From Clarireedia homoeocarpa (taxonomy: Eukaryota; Ascomycota; Leotiomycetes; Helotiales; Rutstroemiaceae), in assembly GCA_001465935.1 (NCBI GenBank), contig LNKV01000011.1, forward strand, positions 2,743 through 66,742: DNA of 64,000 nucleotides, read 5' to 3'. The position numbers and the translations under genes are program-made. The number at the start of each line of letters is the position of its first letter. Position 1 is the stretch's first letter. Below are positions 11,757-23,377 of this stretch, one piece after another. The notes under the pieces are model-generated. The model had not been told where the DNA came from and made no database searches. It saw only the letters and a list, made by a program, of their open reading frames with translations.

Positions 11757-12251
11757 GGGTCTGCACTTCTGATAGCTCATAGAGCATCTCTAATCGTGGT
11801 CCAGTAGCACAACTGGCGTGATCGTAGCGATGCAGTGACTCCATCGCGCACCAAAACGTTGTTTCACGGCGCTGAAAAATATCCATATGAACCCTTGTGC
11901 ATCATCGCTTTTGTTCCTCCAACTTGCTATCGGCAGATGCTGGCTTTCTGGCGGACCCCCTTGGTACTTGATGGATGCTGCGAAAGCAATTAAGGCGTAC
12001 ATTATAATTATGCATAATTGGTTGATATTGTGGGGTTCTCTCAATAGTGAGGATTGTGGATAGTGTAAATTCGTACGAATAGAAATGAATGCATCGCTGC
12101 GCAGGATTCCTTGGCGACTTATGGATGCAGCTGTATGCCGACCATTTTACTAACCCCCCCCAAGCAAGCAATGTGGCTGGGATAATGTTATGTACAGTAC
12201 GGGAGTACGTCCTTATAAAAAGAATTGTATCGTGAGCAACGCCGAGTGGTT

Positions 12252-12305
12252 GGCTGCCGTTGCTGCCGTTGCTGCCGTTGCTGCCGTTGCTGCCGTTGCT
12301 GCCGT
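12252..12305. repeat. Minisatellite, 9-bp unit
   Basis: Six head-to-tail copies of TGCTGCCGT, the first slightly variant. The unit is divisible by three, so frames through it are open as short repeats. No gene is supported. Confidence 0.9.
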
Positions 12306-12585
12306 TGCTGCTGAGTCCAAGGCACATCGTACAGCAAGGAGGATGTCAAATTCTGTTTCTCGGTTCGGCCATGGTCGCACAAACTCAGTTTCCCCGCGAT
12401 TGACGGTCACGACGGTCTAGATGTTTCATGGACGTGGGAAGTCTTACCGATTTCGAAAGGCAGGAAAGAACGGAAAGGGGACGCTGCTTTTGCGACGGAA
12501 GGGGAAGAGGGGACAATGCCGTCTGAAGTGATTTAGGGTTGCCAGAAGAGCGTGCAAAACAAGATAGAATGCGCACACATTCATT

Positions 12586-12660
12586 GTACTGCTGTCCCAT
12601 GTACTGCTGTCCCATGTTCTGCTGTCCCATGTTCTGCTGTCCCATATTCTGCTGTCCCAT
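12586..12660. repeat. Minisatellite, 15-bp unit
   Basis: Five tandem copies of GTACTGCTGTCCCAT differing at one or two positions. Non-coding as far as can be seen. Confidence 0.95.
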
Positions 12661-13012
12661 GTCCTAGATGTTTCACGAAGATCAATCTTTTCTTTGTAGG
12701 ATAAGTTAACAGAGAACCGATAACCAATAACAGACAATGAATGGTGGACTTTGTACTATCCTTCGTAAAGTACATAGCAATTTCGATTTCTATGCCCACT
12801 TTTTTCCTTATGGGCTGACGGAATCAAGGTTTGACCTTCACGCTTAGGCTAAGGCAGAAAATCCGGGGTAGCTCACTTGCACGGAGTAGTAATGGATTGG
12901 GTAGCATCCTCTCGACTCCAATATACTCGTCGAATCAGCCGACAGTGGCGTCGCCATTGGGATGATGGCCAAATGGAAAAGGTCTATACCCACCACCGCC
13001 GGGAGGCAATGC

Positions 13013-13092
13013 TAGGTAGGTAGGTGGGTAGGTGGGTAGGTGGGTAGGTAGGTGGGCAGGTAGGTAGGTGGGCAGGTAGGTAGGCAGGTGGG
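13013..13092. repeat. TAGG/TGGG/CAGG tetranucleotide tract
   Basis: About 80 bp of degenerate four-base repeats (TAGG, TGGG, CAGG), strongly G-rich on the plus strand, so G-quadruplex formation is conceivable (inference). Confidence 0.9.
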
Positions 13093-13327
13093 ACGACTTC
13101 ACTCCGCTAAGCATCATTCCCAAGTACGACATTTTATATGTCTGCAATGCCGGCACTTCTACCTCTGCAACTCCACTCTCGTTATCCCCGAGTCAATCCA
13201 AGCTACTCACTCACCCATTCCGCGTCCAAGTGGGTTGAGTACTGTATGCATCGTATGAAAGCCTTGACAAGCCCATTTTAATATCAAGAGAATGATGAGT
13301 TTTCTGGATGCTTCCCAACAGCTTCAA

Positions 13328-13377
13328 TTTCTTTCGTCTTGTCGTCCCCTCATTTCTTTCGTCTTGTCGTCCCCTCA
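13328..13377. repeat. Perfect 25-bp tandem duplication
   Basis: Two identical adjacent 25-bp copies beginning TTTCTTTCGT. About 400 bp downstream, near 13771-13812, lies another short pyrimidine repeat (CCCTTGTTTC units). Confidence 0.9.
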
Positions 13378-14201
13378 TATAGGAAAGGGAAATGTGGTAT
13401 GATGGCTGCCTCGTCTGCTTCCTAGCTGCAGCATTGGACAGAAGAAGCTTGGCCGTAAACAACAAAAGTCCAATGCTGCCCTAGTCTCAGAGATCTCCCC
13501 TCTTTTCCTTTCGGATTGCGCATATATCCCCCAAAGGAGGGGATTTGCTTCCCCTCGTTCTGTGCACGAACAAGGTGAAGCAGGACATGGATCACGGACA
13601 TTCTATTCCTTCATCATGCGCGCCGTACTCTACGAAGCATTCTTTACTACTATGTATCTACCCACCACTACCGCCACCACCACCATCGGCACCCATCGGC
13701 ACCCTTTGACACATGTTCGTAAGCTCTTTCTTGTAGCCAATTCTCGGTACATCAAGGGAGCCAGCTGAGTTCCCTTGTTTCCCTTGTTTCCCTCGTTTCC
13801 CTTGTTTCCCTTCCTTTTCTCAGAACGAGAGTACAATTCCCCAATCAACGTCGGCTCTCGTCCTTCCAATTCTTGCAATTCCTTGCACTTACACACAGTA
13901 GCGCTAAGACCATCCTCCACCCTCCACCCTCCACCTCCACCCTCTCCACCCATCCGCGCAACTTTTACCTTGTACTGTCGCACTCTCAACATCCTCATTC
14001 ACTCCCTCACATCCTCACTTCTCAACATTCCTATTCATCTTTATTGTTAATTCTTTCTCTGTCTCTCAGAAGCCTCCATCATCATCAATCATCATATTTT
14101 GCCACAACTTTAAAAAATAAACACATCAATCAACCTCTCACCAACATAAAGAAAGGGAAAAGAAGAAAGAAAGAAAGAAAGAAAGGCAGAAAGAAAGAAA
14201 C

Positions 14202-14202
<1 letters not shown>

Positions 14203-14247
<45 letters not shown>
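14203..14247. repeat. 45-T homopolymer
   Basis: Forty-five consecutive T residues, preceded by a GAAA-repeat tract. It may be the reversed poly(A) tail of a retro-inserted sequence or plain slippage; the exact length may also be an assembly approximation. Confidence 0.9.
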
Positions 14248-14248
<1 letters not shown>

Positions 14249-16137
14249 TTGGCTTATTTGGGAAAAATCGAATCAGCAATCTATTTTCATTGGAGCTTTA
14301 CTTGTTCGTGCTGCATACTGTATTGTATTCACTCTCACTGAAAACAGAGAGTATACTCCCGTAGAGTGAGTGCGTGAGAGAGAGCCGGTCCTAGCTACTC
14401 ATCTTTTTTCGTGTTCTTTGAGTCTCGCGTTTCGCCAGCACCAGCTTTCCCCGCATCCAAAGGTTGCGCCTTGTCTCGCCTCGCCCCATCCTCGATCCTC
14501 GATCCTCAAAACCTCGAAATTCCCGCCGCCAAAAGGAACTCCTTGAACTTGTTCGCTCAAGCTTCTTTTCCCTCGAGTCCATTCGAGCTTTACAACAAAA
14601 AAATAAATAAAATTCGGTTCAAAGGCGAAGGCAAATCTGCACTCCAAGATAACATTCATCTCATCTATCCTTCATCTCTGCCTTCAATTCGCAGCTCTAC
14701 GAAGGAGCCAGGCCCTCAGCCTTTATTCTACTTCCGACAATGGGCTACGCATAGTCCAGGCGACACAAAGCCTTTCTCCATCATACGTATGCGCAGAAAA
14801 CCACGACCTTCGGTTTCATCTCAGGACTGGGTGTTGGGCGAATATTGAAAATCAAATTCGACATATCCAGTATTGGATTTGGCCCATAAACGAAAAAGAA
14901 CTAGTAGTAGAAGAGTTTCATGGTTTTAGTCAACAATCGCGATAATAGGTGAGTTACCACGAAGCATTGTAGAAGTACTTTGGAACTTTTAGGACTAGGG
15001 GGAAGAGCACGACAACAACATTTACTAAAGCTGACTTGTAACCTTCTAGAAGAAAGGAGAGTAGGTGTGCATTCGAATTTCGTCCCCAGGCGGATATTCT
15101 CACATTTGGGTGAGTCTACGTTTGTTTCTGTAACGCATGTCCCCAGTGGCTTTAGCAGCCCTCGAATTATCTTCGACAACAATGATCTAGCTATCGTGAG
15201 GCAGATTATTTTTCTGAAACAGATATCTTCTGCGGAGTCGGTCGATCTATCCTTGGAGTTATTCCTTTACATTGAGCTTCCGCCGCCACAGTCTCTCTCA
15301 AACGAATGGATCTGTTTTCAAAGAAAAACTCGATTATATCATGTGAAATTGCAGTTCATGGACGCAACTTGACTCTGCAGGTTCTGGATTCACCTGCAAT
15401 AATAGTCATAACCGTGTCATGCTACATGCGCCTACTAATGCTAAAGGCATACTCACAACTCTTTTTGGGATCACAAAACCATTCATTTTAGCATCATATT
15501 GCCTCTTGAATGTTTCAATTTTGAGTCAGTTGATCATGTTTACTGACCTGCATTTTCACAGACTTGGACTTTCATCTGTTAAGCTGAGCCTTCGGACCTC
15601 GAGCCCCTTATCCATTCTCCGAAAATCTTGGCATTCATTTATTTAACCTACAATATTCTGAGTTGATTCTTGCGCAACTTTGTAGAGCCACTTCCGCCTG
15701 TGGTAGGTCAATAGCCTTCTTCTATTCACAAGTTAGCTTATTATAATATAGGCCAATTCCTTCCGTCATTGGATCGACCAATATATCTTGTATCTGTGAA
15801 GGCGTTGGTTGCTGTGGCTGTTACATAGTCTGGGAGGTATACGACAATCTCGTAGGTATGTTCGACTATATTTGTTCCTTCCCATTCTTCTTGCGGGCAC
15901 GTTACCGCACTGCACTGCATTTTTACCTCTAGTCGCCTTGACCAAAATATCGATCGCCCACACCCTTTCCCTGATGCAACCTCTTACGCCAATTTTATGC
16001 TAATTGGGAATTCTGTTAGATTGAGATATCATCATCCTAACAAGCCTAAGTTGGATCAACCATCTGGGTTGATTGCAATACTTTTTTTGTCGAATTGCTC
16101 GTTGTCCTCTATCTTTGATAGACGTTAATTGGTCACC

Positions 16138-18928
16138 ATGAGCTCCAGTAACAGCAAGGCTGGAGTCACTGGCATTAAAGCCAACCAGTCAAATCCCACA
16201 CCAATCACCTCGAGTAACTCTTCTCTCCTACTAGATAAGTTCAATGGTCGACGTTCAACACCTGATTCAGAAGCCCTGGCAAGTTCTGACGATGAAGGTG
16301 ATCGGCAGGAGGCTCATCAGCCAGCAATTCCTCCACCTAAACCCACTCGTCGAGCTTCTTGGTTAAATGACACCACGCAGTCGGGAACACAGCCTCGAAA
16401 GGGCTCATTCGCAAGCAGCTCAATGTCCCCTACTACCTCTCATCCTAGCACTCCATCTGCAGAATCCTCCACGTGGGGTCCTCATAGCCAGGCGACTTCA
16501 GGCATTGCGAGTCGCGGTCATACCAGCTCAAGTTCGTTCCCGTGGGGCAGTGGCATATGGAATAATGAATCCCGCAAAGAGCCTCCCTCTAGACTGACTG
16601 AAGTTTTACCTTCGCCTACTTCCATTCACCCACCTGGTTCGTCAGGAAATGGATATTTCAACACTGATATGAACAATCAGCGGGACCCTTCCGCTAATCC
16701 TACCATTCCTTTTGCAATTCCTCTTCACCCAACGCCAAAAACCTATCGGTCGCAGTCATACTCGGTAGGACAGCTTGACCCCGATTCGAGTGCGGGCCCA
16801 ACTCCCGCGGGTGTGCCGGCATTGTCAGGTCGTGGGAGACCGCTCCAGCACTCCGGATTGCAACACAGACCATCCCGGCCTAGTATGCTGAGCGAGATGA
16901 GCGAAGGCCTCGGGAAGGTCAAAGAAGTTGATGATGACGATGATGAAAGCACTAATAGTTCAACTCACGGGGCGCAACTTCAGTCGAATGAAGCGAAAAC
17001 CATCGAGATGCTGGCTAGGGAAAATGCCATGCTGCGGCAGCAGCAGCAATACCATAATAACCTGCGCCTTCGACCTCGTTCATCAACATCTAATGCTTTT
17101 GCCCTTAACAATGGTTATGGTCTACAAGAGGAGCCTTTGCCTGAGGAATCAGATTATGCCATCGATGAACTTGATGAGCTAAACGATCTACATGACCCCT
17201 CAAAGGGTATGTTAGGTCGGAGAATGAGTGAATTTGGAATCGGGGGTGGGCAAAGGGTGCCGTTTTCTCTTGAGAATCGAAAACTAGAAAATGTCAAGAA
17301 AGCCTATTGGCAGAGCTCCCTCGGCTTTGGGGGCCTGGGTGACATATCCCAAAGCAGACGCCATTCCTTCGCCGACATCCCGGCTCGACAGGGCTCCGTA
17401 AGCTCGATTGGCGACCCACTATCGACACTCGAAAGCAGCGCACAAGAGAATTTGTCGCCAAAGGACTATCAAGGCCGTTATCCTGATGGGGTTGGATATT
17501 CCATCAATGATCACGGTAAGCGATGATGCCACATCAACTCCCCCCCCAAATGGATACTGGTTAAAATTCTGTGAATACATCAAAGGCTGACCTATTTGAA
17601 ATGCAGCAAGTTCATACTTTGGCGGCGTTGGACCTGGTGCTCGCAACCCAGATCCATTTTCTTCTACAGCCTTCCAGCCCTCTGCATATTCTTATGGCAA
17701 CATCAACCAATACACAGGAGCCAGACCGACATCGCCTCACCGAAGCGTGTATGGCGTACCTCAGCCTCGTCACAATCAGTTGCTTTACATTGTTCTATTT
17801 AAGTGCTCTCGAGCAGACGTCTTTTATGTCCAAGAAGGCACTGGTCTGTCGGTAAAGCCGGGAGATCTTGTCATTGTCGAAGCTGACCGAGGGACTGATC
17901 TTGGTACCGTGGCCAGAGATAATGTAGACTGGGCTACGGCGAAGGAGTTGAAGGAGCACTACGCTGAGGAACACTATAAGTGGCTCATGATGTATTCTCA
18001 GGGCGCTGCAGGTACTACCGACGGCACTGGCGCTGGCTTGATGGCGGCTGCCAATGGAATGCAAGGAAGCGCCGTGGGTGGAATGGGCCCTCCGAGCCAG
18101 CATGCTATGCAGGAGCCAAATCCAGGAGAGATCAAGCCGAAAATTATCAAGCGTCTTGCTCAAAACCATGAGATCCAGGCTCTAAGAGATAAAGAAGGAA
18201 ATGAGGCCAAGGCAAAACGTGTCTGTATGCAGAAGGTGAAAGAACATGGACTTCACATGGAAATCTTGGACGCCGAATTCCAAATGTAAGTCAATCAATA
18301 TCTACTTTTGACATGTTGACGAACGCTCACCTTGCATAGGGATTGGAAGAAACTGACCTTTTATTACTTTGCCGACGCTTATATTAATTTTAATTCATTG
18401 GTCACCGATCTATTCAAGGTATATAAGACAAGAATTTGGATGTCTGCCATCAACCCTGCCTCCTTTGCGAGCCCGTCTCTTGGACTTCAAGCACCTAGCG
18501 GCATTGGACCTGGGGCAGTCGGTGTCAATAGAACTACGCCAAGCGAGCGACGATCACAGCAGCCCGAATCACAACAATCAGGCCGTGGATACCAAGGGCT
18601 CTTTGCTCAACCATATCCATCCACATTGGAGAGAGGAGCAGCAGCAGCTCCTAGTTATCAGCCCACAGGCTATGCTTACGGCTATTCGCCATTTGCACCT
18701 TCGCGCAATGTCACTGCTACTGCAGGTGGCTATGTCCCGTCAATGATCGATCCGTATACTGGCTTCGCCAACTCTGCAGATTATCAAGCATCAGGTCGAT
18801 TCCCTTCACCTCACGGCACTACGCCGACTCACGATAGCAGCGAGTATGGACGCCAAGGAGGTGGGCTTGTTGGCTCGTCCGATGCTTGGATTAGCGCTTT
18901 TCAAGGGCTGTCCATGGGCACCCGTTAA
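16138..18928 (+). CDS. PSP1 C-terminal domain protein
   Basis: Exons 16138-17515, 17607-18285 and 18340-18928 give 881 residues; both introns keep phase. The first ~500 residues are Ser/Pro/Gly-rich and likely disordered, with an acidic DDDDD patch and a Gln run. The PSP1 domain begins near LLYIVLFKCSRADVFYV, continues through VKPGDLVIVEADRGTDLGTV, and ends around LTFYYFADAYINFNSLV; it spans the second intron. Yeast Psp1 is a cytoplasmic, stress-granule-associated protein first found as a suppressor of polymerase alpha mutants (established); its biochemical role is poorly defined. The start is the first ATG of the frame, which opens nine bases upstream without an ATG. Tail residues 720-881 are Ser/Tyr/Gly-rich. 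Confidence 0.9.
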
Positions 18929-19945
18929 AACCTAATATCTGTCACCTTGCATATCACTTGATACCGGTCGCGCTACCGGTCGCGCTTCCTGTCGAGCACC
19001 AGCATATCTCATTTGCTCACATCATCCTTTTACTGCCAACCTGGTGTGAGCGTGTTGATCAGTCGACAAGCGATTCATCATCCATGCGATAATCTTGCAA
19101 AAACAACGGCATATCCCTTCAGACCTTTTGTAACATACCTCCCACCGTCTTTTTAATTATTACAGGTCACTTTTTGGTGACTAGCATGTTCTCATCACAC
19201 ATCTGTTTGAGCAGCAAGCGAGTGAGCATTGGTTCGCATCGGTAGGCTCCGGGGGTCGCTCACTGGTGCGAAGAATGGGAACCTCGAACATACATTTAGC
19301 TTTCATATTTTGATCATAGCAGACACTGGAGATAGATCTCTGTGTGTTCATACGCTCTTCTAGATCTGCCACATGATCGAAGAATATGCTTGGAATGCTT
19401 ACACATACTGGACATAACTATATTCGTCAATATTTTCTGTTTGGGAGATATTTCGTTTTCTTTTCCATGGCGCCAGTATGGCACTGGTCACGACTTCATG
19501 AAAAACAACCTAAAGAGTTTCATAGATAGACATTTTTCCAAAAACTGGCGGTGTCTGGGGAAAAAGAAATTGGGTAAATTTGCAAGGTTAATGGCATTTT
19601 CTTTCTGGTTTCTCGGAAGTATTTTTTTGCGATTTACATGCATTTGCGTACAGCAGCGGGGACAGAGGGAATTCGGTAGTAACAAATTCAATTTACACAT
19701 TGTTCTTTGCAAGACTTGAGATTAAAATTCAATGAAATGATTAAGTGGACTCGGGGAAAGTGATTGATGTTAGGGTCCGGAGTACTTGTTTGCTACTTCT
19801 ATGTTTAGCAAACTTCGAACCGAATATTTTTCAGTTTGTTGCCTTCAACTTCACCTTTGCTTAGTTGGTGTCAGGATCCTTAATTTACTTATGAGGCCAC
19901 ATCGCTATGCTGAACTCATCTACTTCACAAAGAACCTTCAGAGAC
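18929..19945. other. Intergenic region, no supported gene
   Basis: Probably the PSP1 gene 3' untranslated region followed by the next promoter. A small GGTCGCGCTACC-type duplication lies near 18965-18985. A 125-codon frame at 19342-19719 has no recognisable features. Confidence 0.5.
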
Positions 19946-21014
19946 ATGACAACCACGATGAGATCGGCGAAACGCAAATCCGAGGGTAAGTCACCTCGAC
20001 TACCTCAGCCCTGGCACCACATATGTCGTGGAGGGTTCATTCTCATGATGACAGGTACTTTGCCGAATCCCAGGTCGAAAGCCCACAAAACTGGGGCTTT
20101 GTTGAAGTGCAAAGATGCGCATTTGTCGTCAGAACAAGTAGCAGATTCCAGCTTTGATGAGCAAGGAACCGTACCCAAGTACATGAATAAGCATGGAAGG
20201 TCCCGGAAATCCGAGCCCATACCGAGTAACTTAAGAGACGATGACAATGATGACGAGGATGACGGCATTGAGAATGATTCTGATCGTGAAGAGAGCAAGT
20301 AAGTGAGCAGAATGGTCCTTGTCGTCGAAGAAACAGTAAATGTCTCTAACTTTCTCTCGCACACATACAGGCGATTCTTCCACTTGGCCAACTTCGAGAA
20401 GAAAAAGAAAGAAAGAGCTATCAGAGAAGCGGCAGAGTACCAGGAGAAATTCCTAGCATCCGTGAAACGCGATGAAGAGGCGTTAAGAAAACGGAGCAAG
20501 GAGCTTGACCTAACAGCGTAATGTATTTCAGCGTGGTGCCTAGACTTCTACTGACTGTAATCTTAGGTCTTTGAAAGACCAGGAATTCCTGAAGGCATTC
20601 AAGCACTCTTTCTCGTTGACCGCTCCTATTAACTCAGCAAAGAATGAAGGCGTGTTCGATCTCCCGTCAATGGAAATAAAATGCCATGGTATCATTGCGT
20701 TAGCCCAACGGGTAGCTTCTAAATTTGAGGAAGTCGTGGGCAAAAGTGCCGTTGATGACATTCCAACTTTGTTTGAGAACGACTGGGTCGCGCAGGATGG
20801 ACATACAAAGCACCTACTCGAAATAGGAAGAGTGGTGGGTAAGGACAAATTCGAGAGCATTATGAAAGCTTCGAAACCGGTTATCATGGATGATGATACC
20901 ATTGCTGTCTCCGAGACGCTGTTCCCAGCACCAGACGACGCGGGTACTATCGGTTGGGGCAAGCAGGCAAAGAGGCAAATGAAAGCGAATAAGAAAGCAT
21001 TCAAGATGCCTTGA
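19946..21014 (+). CDS. Unrecognised acidic/basic protein, 292 aa
   Basis: Four exons, 19946-19985, 20055-20298, 20371-20517 and 20567-21014, give 292 residues. Donors are GTAAGT, GTAAGT and GTAATG; the last intron has a clear CTGAC branch site. The first intron is a multiple of three (69 bp), so an unspliced form would also be in frame. The protein has a Lys/Arg-rich start, an Asp/Glu run (DDDNDDEDDG), a charged helix likely to form a coiled coil (FEKKKKERAIREAAEYQEKF), a globular-looking segment and a basic tail (GWGKQAKRQMKANKKAF). I do not recognise the family. The composition suggests a nuclear protein (inference). An in-frame ATG also exists at 19907. Confidence 0.7.
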
Positions 21015-21474
21015 TGTGCATAGAATGGACAAGATAAGGAAGGTCGTGGAGGACATAACAAACATTACTCTATACTCATTGTGAAGGATTTTGTCAGGTC
21101 TTCAGCCCGGTCTGTAGCTATTGATGGTATCTAGCTAGTTTTCAAATACCTATCACGGAGAACCTTAGTGTGCAAGCCGCAGAAAGCTACTCGCAGGCCC
21201 CTATGAAAATCTGCGATTTTAAGCAGTTTAAATATGCTCTACTCAGCAGAAGTCGTAAGGAACGAAAATAATGTTACTGTTAATGCCTTAAAAATATGGT
21301 TACAAAATCAAAAGTGTCCATTAGCCGAGTATAGCTACGCTAATTTAGAAGCTAAGCCATATTTAGATTTCAACGCACTTTTAGAAAATGAAAATCCAAA
21401 ATTGAAAACCTCGAACTTATTTCTCCAACGACAAACGACAATCCGAGCCATCGACAACCCAATAGACAATCAAG

Positions 21475-21616
21475 GTGAGTGACATTGTATTTTTACATAT
21501 TCGATTGGTTCTACTGTTATCACAATTCCACGAACGTACCCTCAAGAATTGTCACAGTTGCAATCTCATCAAACAATTTTCCTCTCACGACTTCATGGCT
21601 GACTTATACCGTGCAG
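21475..21616 (+). other. Probable 5'-UTR intron of the eL15 gene
   Basis: A GTGAGT donor at 21475 and a GCAG acceptor ending at 21616 place an intron directly before the eL15 ATG (21617). The sequence upstream (about 21234-21474) would be leader. Leader introns are common in fungal ribosomal-protein genes. Confidence 0.65.
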
Positions 21617-22463
21617 ATGGGTGCTCTTAAATATCTCGAGGAAATCCAGAAGAAGAAGCAGTCTGATGTGCTTCGATTCCTTCTCCGTGTACGATGCTGG
21701 GAGGTAAGATAAAACTCGACTCTTTGAGACGATCTCGATCGACTTCAATACTTCGAATTTCGGTCCTCGGACAAGCAAATTGGAATATTGTGGACATCAT
21801 TGGTGTCTCTGCTATACACTCGTTGAACTTAGCTGAGAGTGCATAATATAGCTTCGACAATTGAACGTCGTCCACCGTGCTTCTCGCCCATCTCGTCCAG
21901 ACAAAGCGCGCCGTCTTGGTTACAAGGCCAAGCAAGGATATGTTATCTACCGTGTCCGTGTCCGTCGTGGTGGCCGCAAGCGTCCAGTTCCAAAGGGTGC
22001 TACCTATGGTATGTGAAAATACACCTCCATTTTGGTCGATCGACATGATTGTTCTGTGATGTCGGACAGCTACTGATCTATTACTCTCCCTGCAGGTAAG
22101 CCTACCAACCAGGGTGTTAACCAACTCAAGTACCAACGATCCCTCAAGTCCACCGCCGAGGAACGTGTCGGTCGTCGCTGCGCCAACTTGAGGGTCTTGA
22201 ACTCCTATTGGATCAACCAGGACTCAACCTACAAGTACTACGAAGTCATTCTTGTCGACCCCCAACACAAAGCTATCCGCCGCGACCCACGCATCAACTG
22301 GATCGTCAACCCAGTTCACAAGCACCGCGAGTCCAGAGGGTTGACTGCTACCGGAAAGAAGTCCCGTGGTCTTGGAAAGGGTCACGGATTCAACAAGACC
22401 ACTGCTGGTCGCAGAAAGACATGGAAGAGACACAACACCCTCATCCTGCAAAGATACAGATAA
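21617..22463 (+). CDS. RPL15: 60S ribosomal protein eL15
   Basis: Exons 21617-21703, 21852-22008 and 22096-22463 give 203 residues, the usual length of eL15. The product starts MGALKYLEEIQKKKQSDV and continues with the strongly conserved segments HRASRPSRPDKARRLGYKAK and RVRVRRGGRKRPVPKG, ending KRHNTLILQRYR. It is a structural protein of the large cytosolic ribosomal subunit. All three joins preserve phase and reproduce the conserved protein. Introns of 148 and 87 bp were scanned for a box C/D snoRNA; no convincing pair of boxes was seen. Confidence 0.98.
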
Positions 22464-23377
22464 GCGTAATGTGGGTTCTGGAGTACGTTTTTTATTGCTG
22501 CAGTGGGTTAAATGGATGGTTTCATGGCCCTATGGTAGTTCAATGATAGCGATGCAAATCTACGTGTGGCAGACTTCGTCACCACATCAAAAACTTTTAT
22601 GAATTGATGAATTGGACACAATCAGGTCCTAAATATTTCATCATACAAATGTGCTCAAACTTGCGAAGTGAGGCGGTGATCTTGTTGATTTCTGTAACAA
22701 AAACCCTTGACCCCATGCGAATTGATCTCTCAGTGCCAAGACAGAATATATTTGAACACTGCATATGCGGAATAATCTCAGAATTTTAAGCCCCATCTTC
22801 CTAACCATCTTCATAAAAGTCGTCGTATCTTGTAGTTTTCTCGTATTGGTAAACTCCGATTGTCTTCCGACTTCTTCTCACGAACTACCTAGGCAAAGAA
22901 TGGTAGATCTCAGCCCCTTTATACATTCTTGACAAGGATTTCCGCTTCGGCACCCCATAAATGGACTACCTGTGGAGGTGCCACTCATGCTTGCTGGATA
23001 TTCAACCGTCTCATGCACGAAGGGAAACATTCAAATGGCTCCAAATTATGCATAACTTAGCAGCCCAAGTCCACTAGTTTGTGGAATGAACTACGGCTAT
23101 AAATCTCCCAATAAGTTATCTTTCAAATAGTTAGAGAGCACTCTGTACCGCCAGACATTACCTATCTAACATCATTTAAAGCTAGTCATTAACTTTCGAG
23201 CGTGTCCGTCCTTACGGAAAGAGCCCGCGACCATTTCCCAGAGTTCAAATACGGATTGCTTCTTAGAACAACAACACCTGGGCAGACAATACTTTGAGGA
23301 ATCGCGGTTATTTTTGGAGAACTCGATGGTTAAACTACAAAGTACACACGCCGCAGATTGCTCGCAGTTATAATACT
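22464..23377. other. Intergenic region, no supported gene
   Basis: 3' end of eL15 and upstream region of the HECT ligase gene. No open frame with recognisable features. Confidence 0.5.

Larger units (their letters stand above)
11757..16137. other. 4.4-kb repeat-rich interval, probable PSP1 gene leader
   Basis: No supported coding gene. It contains several minisatellites (listed separately), a GAAA-rich tract at about 14164-14199 and a 45-T homopolymer. From about 14400 to 16137 composition becomes gene-like and pyrimidine-rich, with a 145-codon frame at 14411-14848 that has no recognisable features. This could be a long spliced 5' leader of the PSP1-domain gene; that is inference and needs transcript data. 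Confidence 0.5.

Noticed and set aside
13013..13092. Telomere-like repeat
   Set aside because: Units are TAGG/TGGG tetranucleotides, not TTAGGG, and the tract is interstitial and degenerate.
13873..14364. 163-codon frame including a poly-Phe run
   Set aside because: It exists because of the T homopolymer and flanking low-complexity sequence.
14411..14848. 145-codon plus-strand frame upstream of the PSP1 gene
   Set aside because: No recognisable features and located in a probable leader.
22009..22095. Possible box C/D snoRNA in an eL15 intron
   Set aside because: A TGATG and a CTGA occur, but spacing and terminal stem are not convincing.
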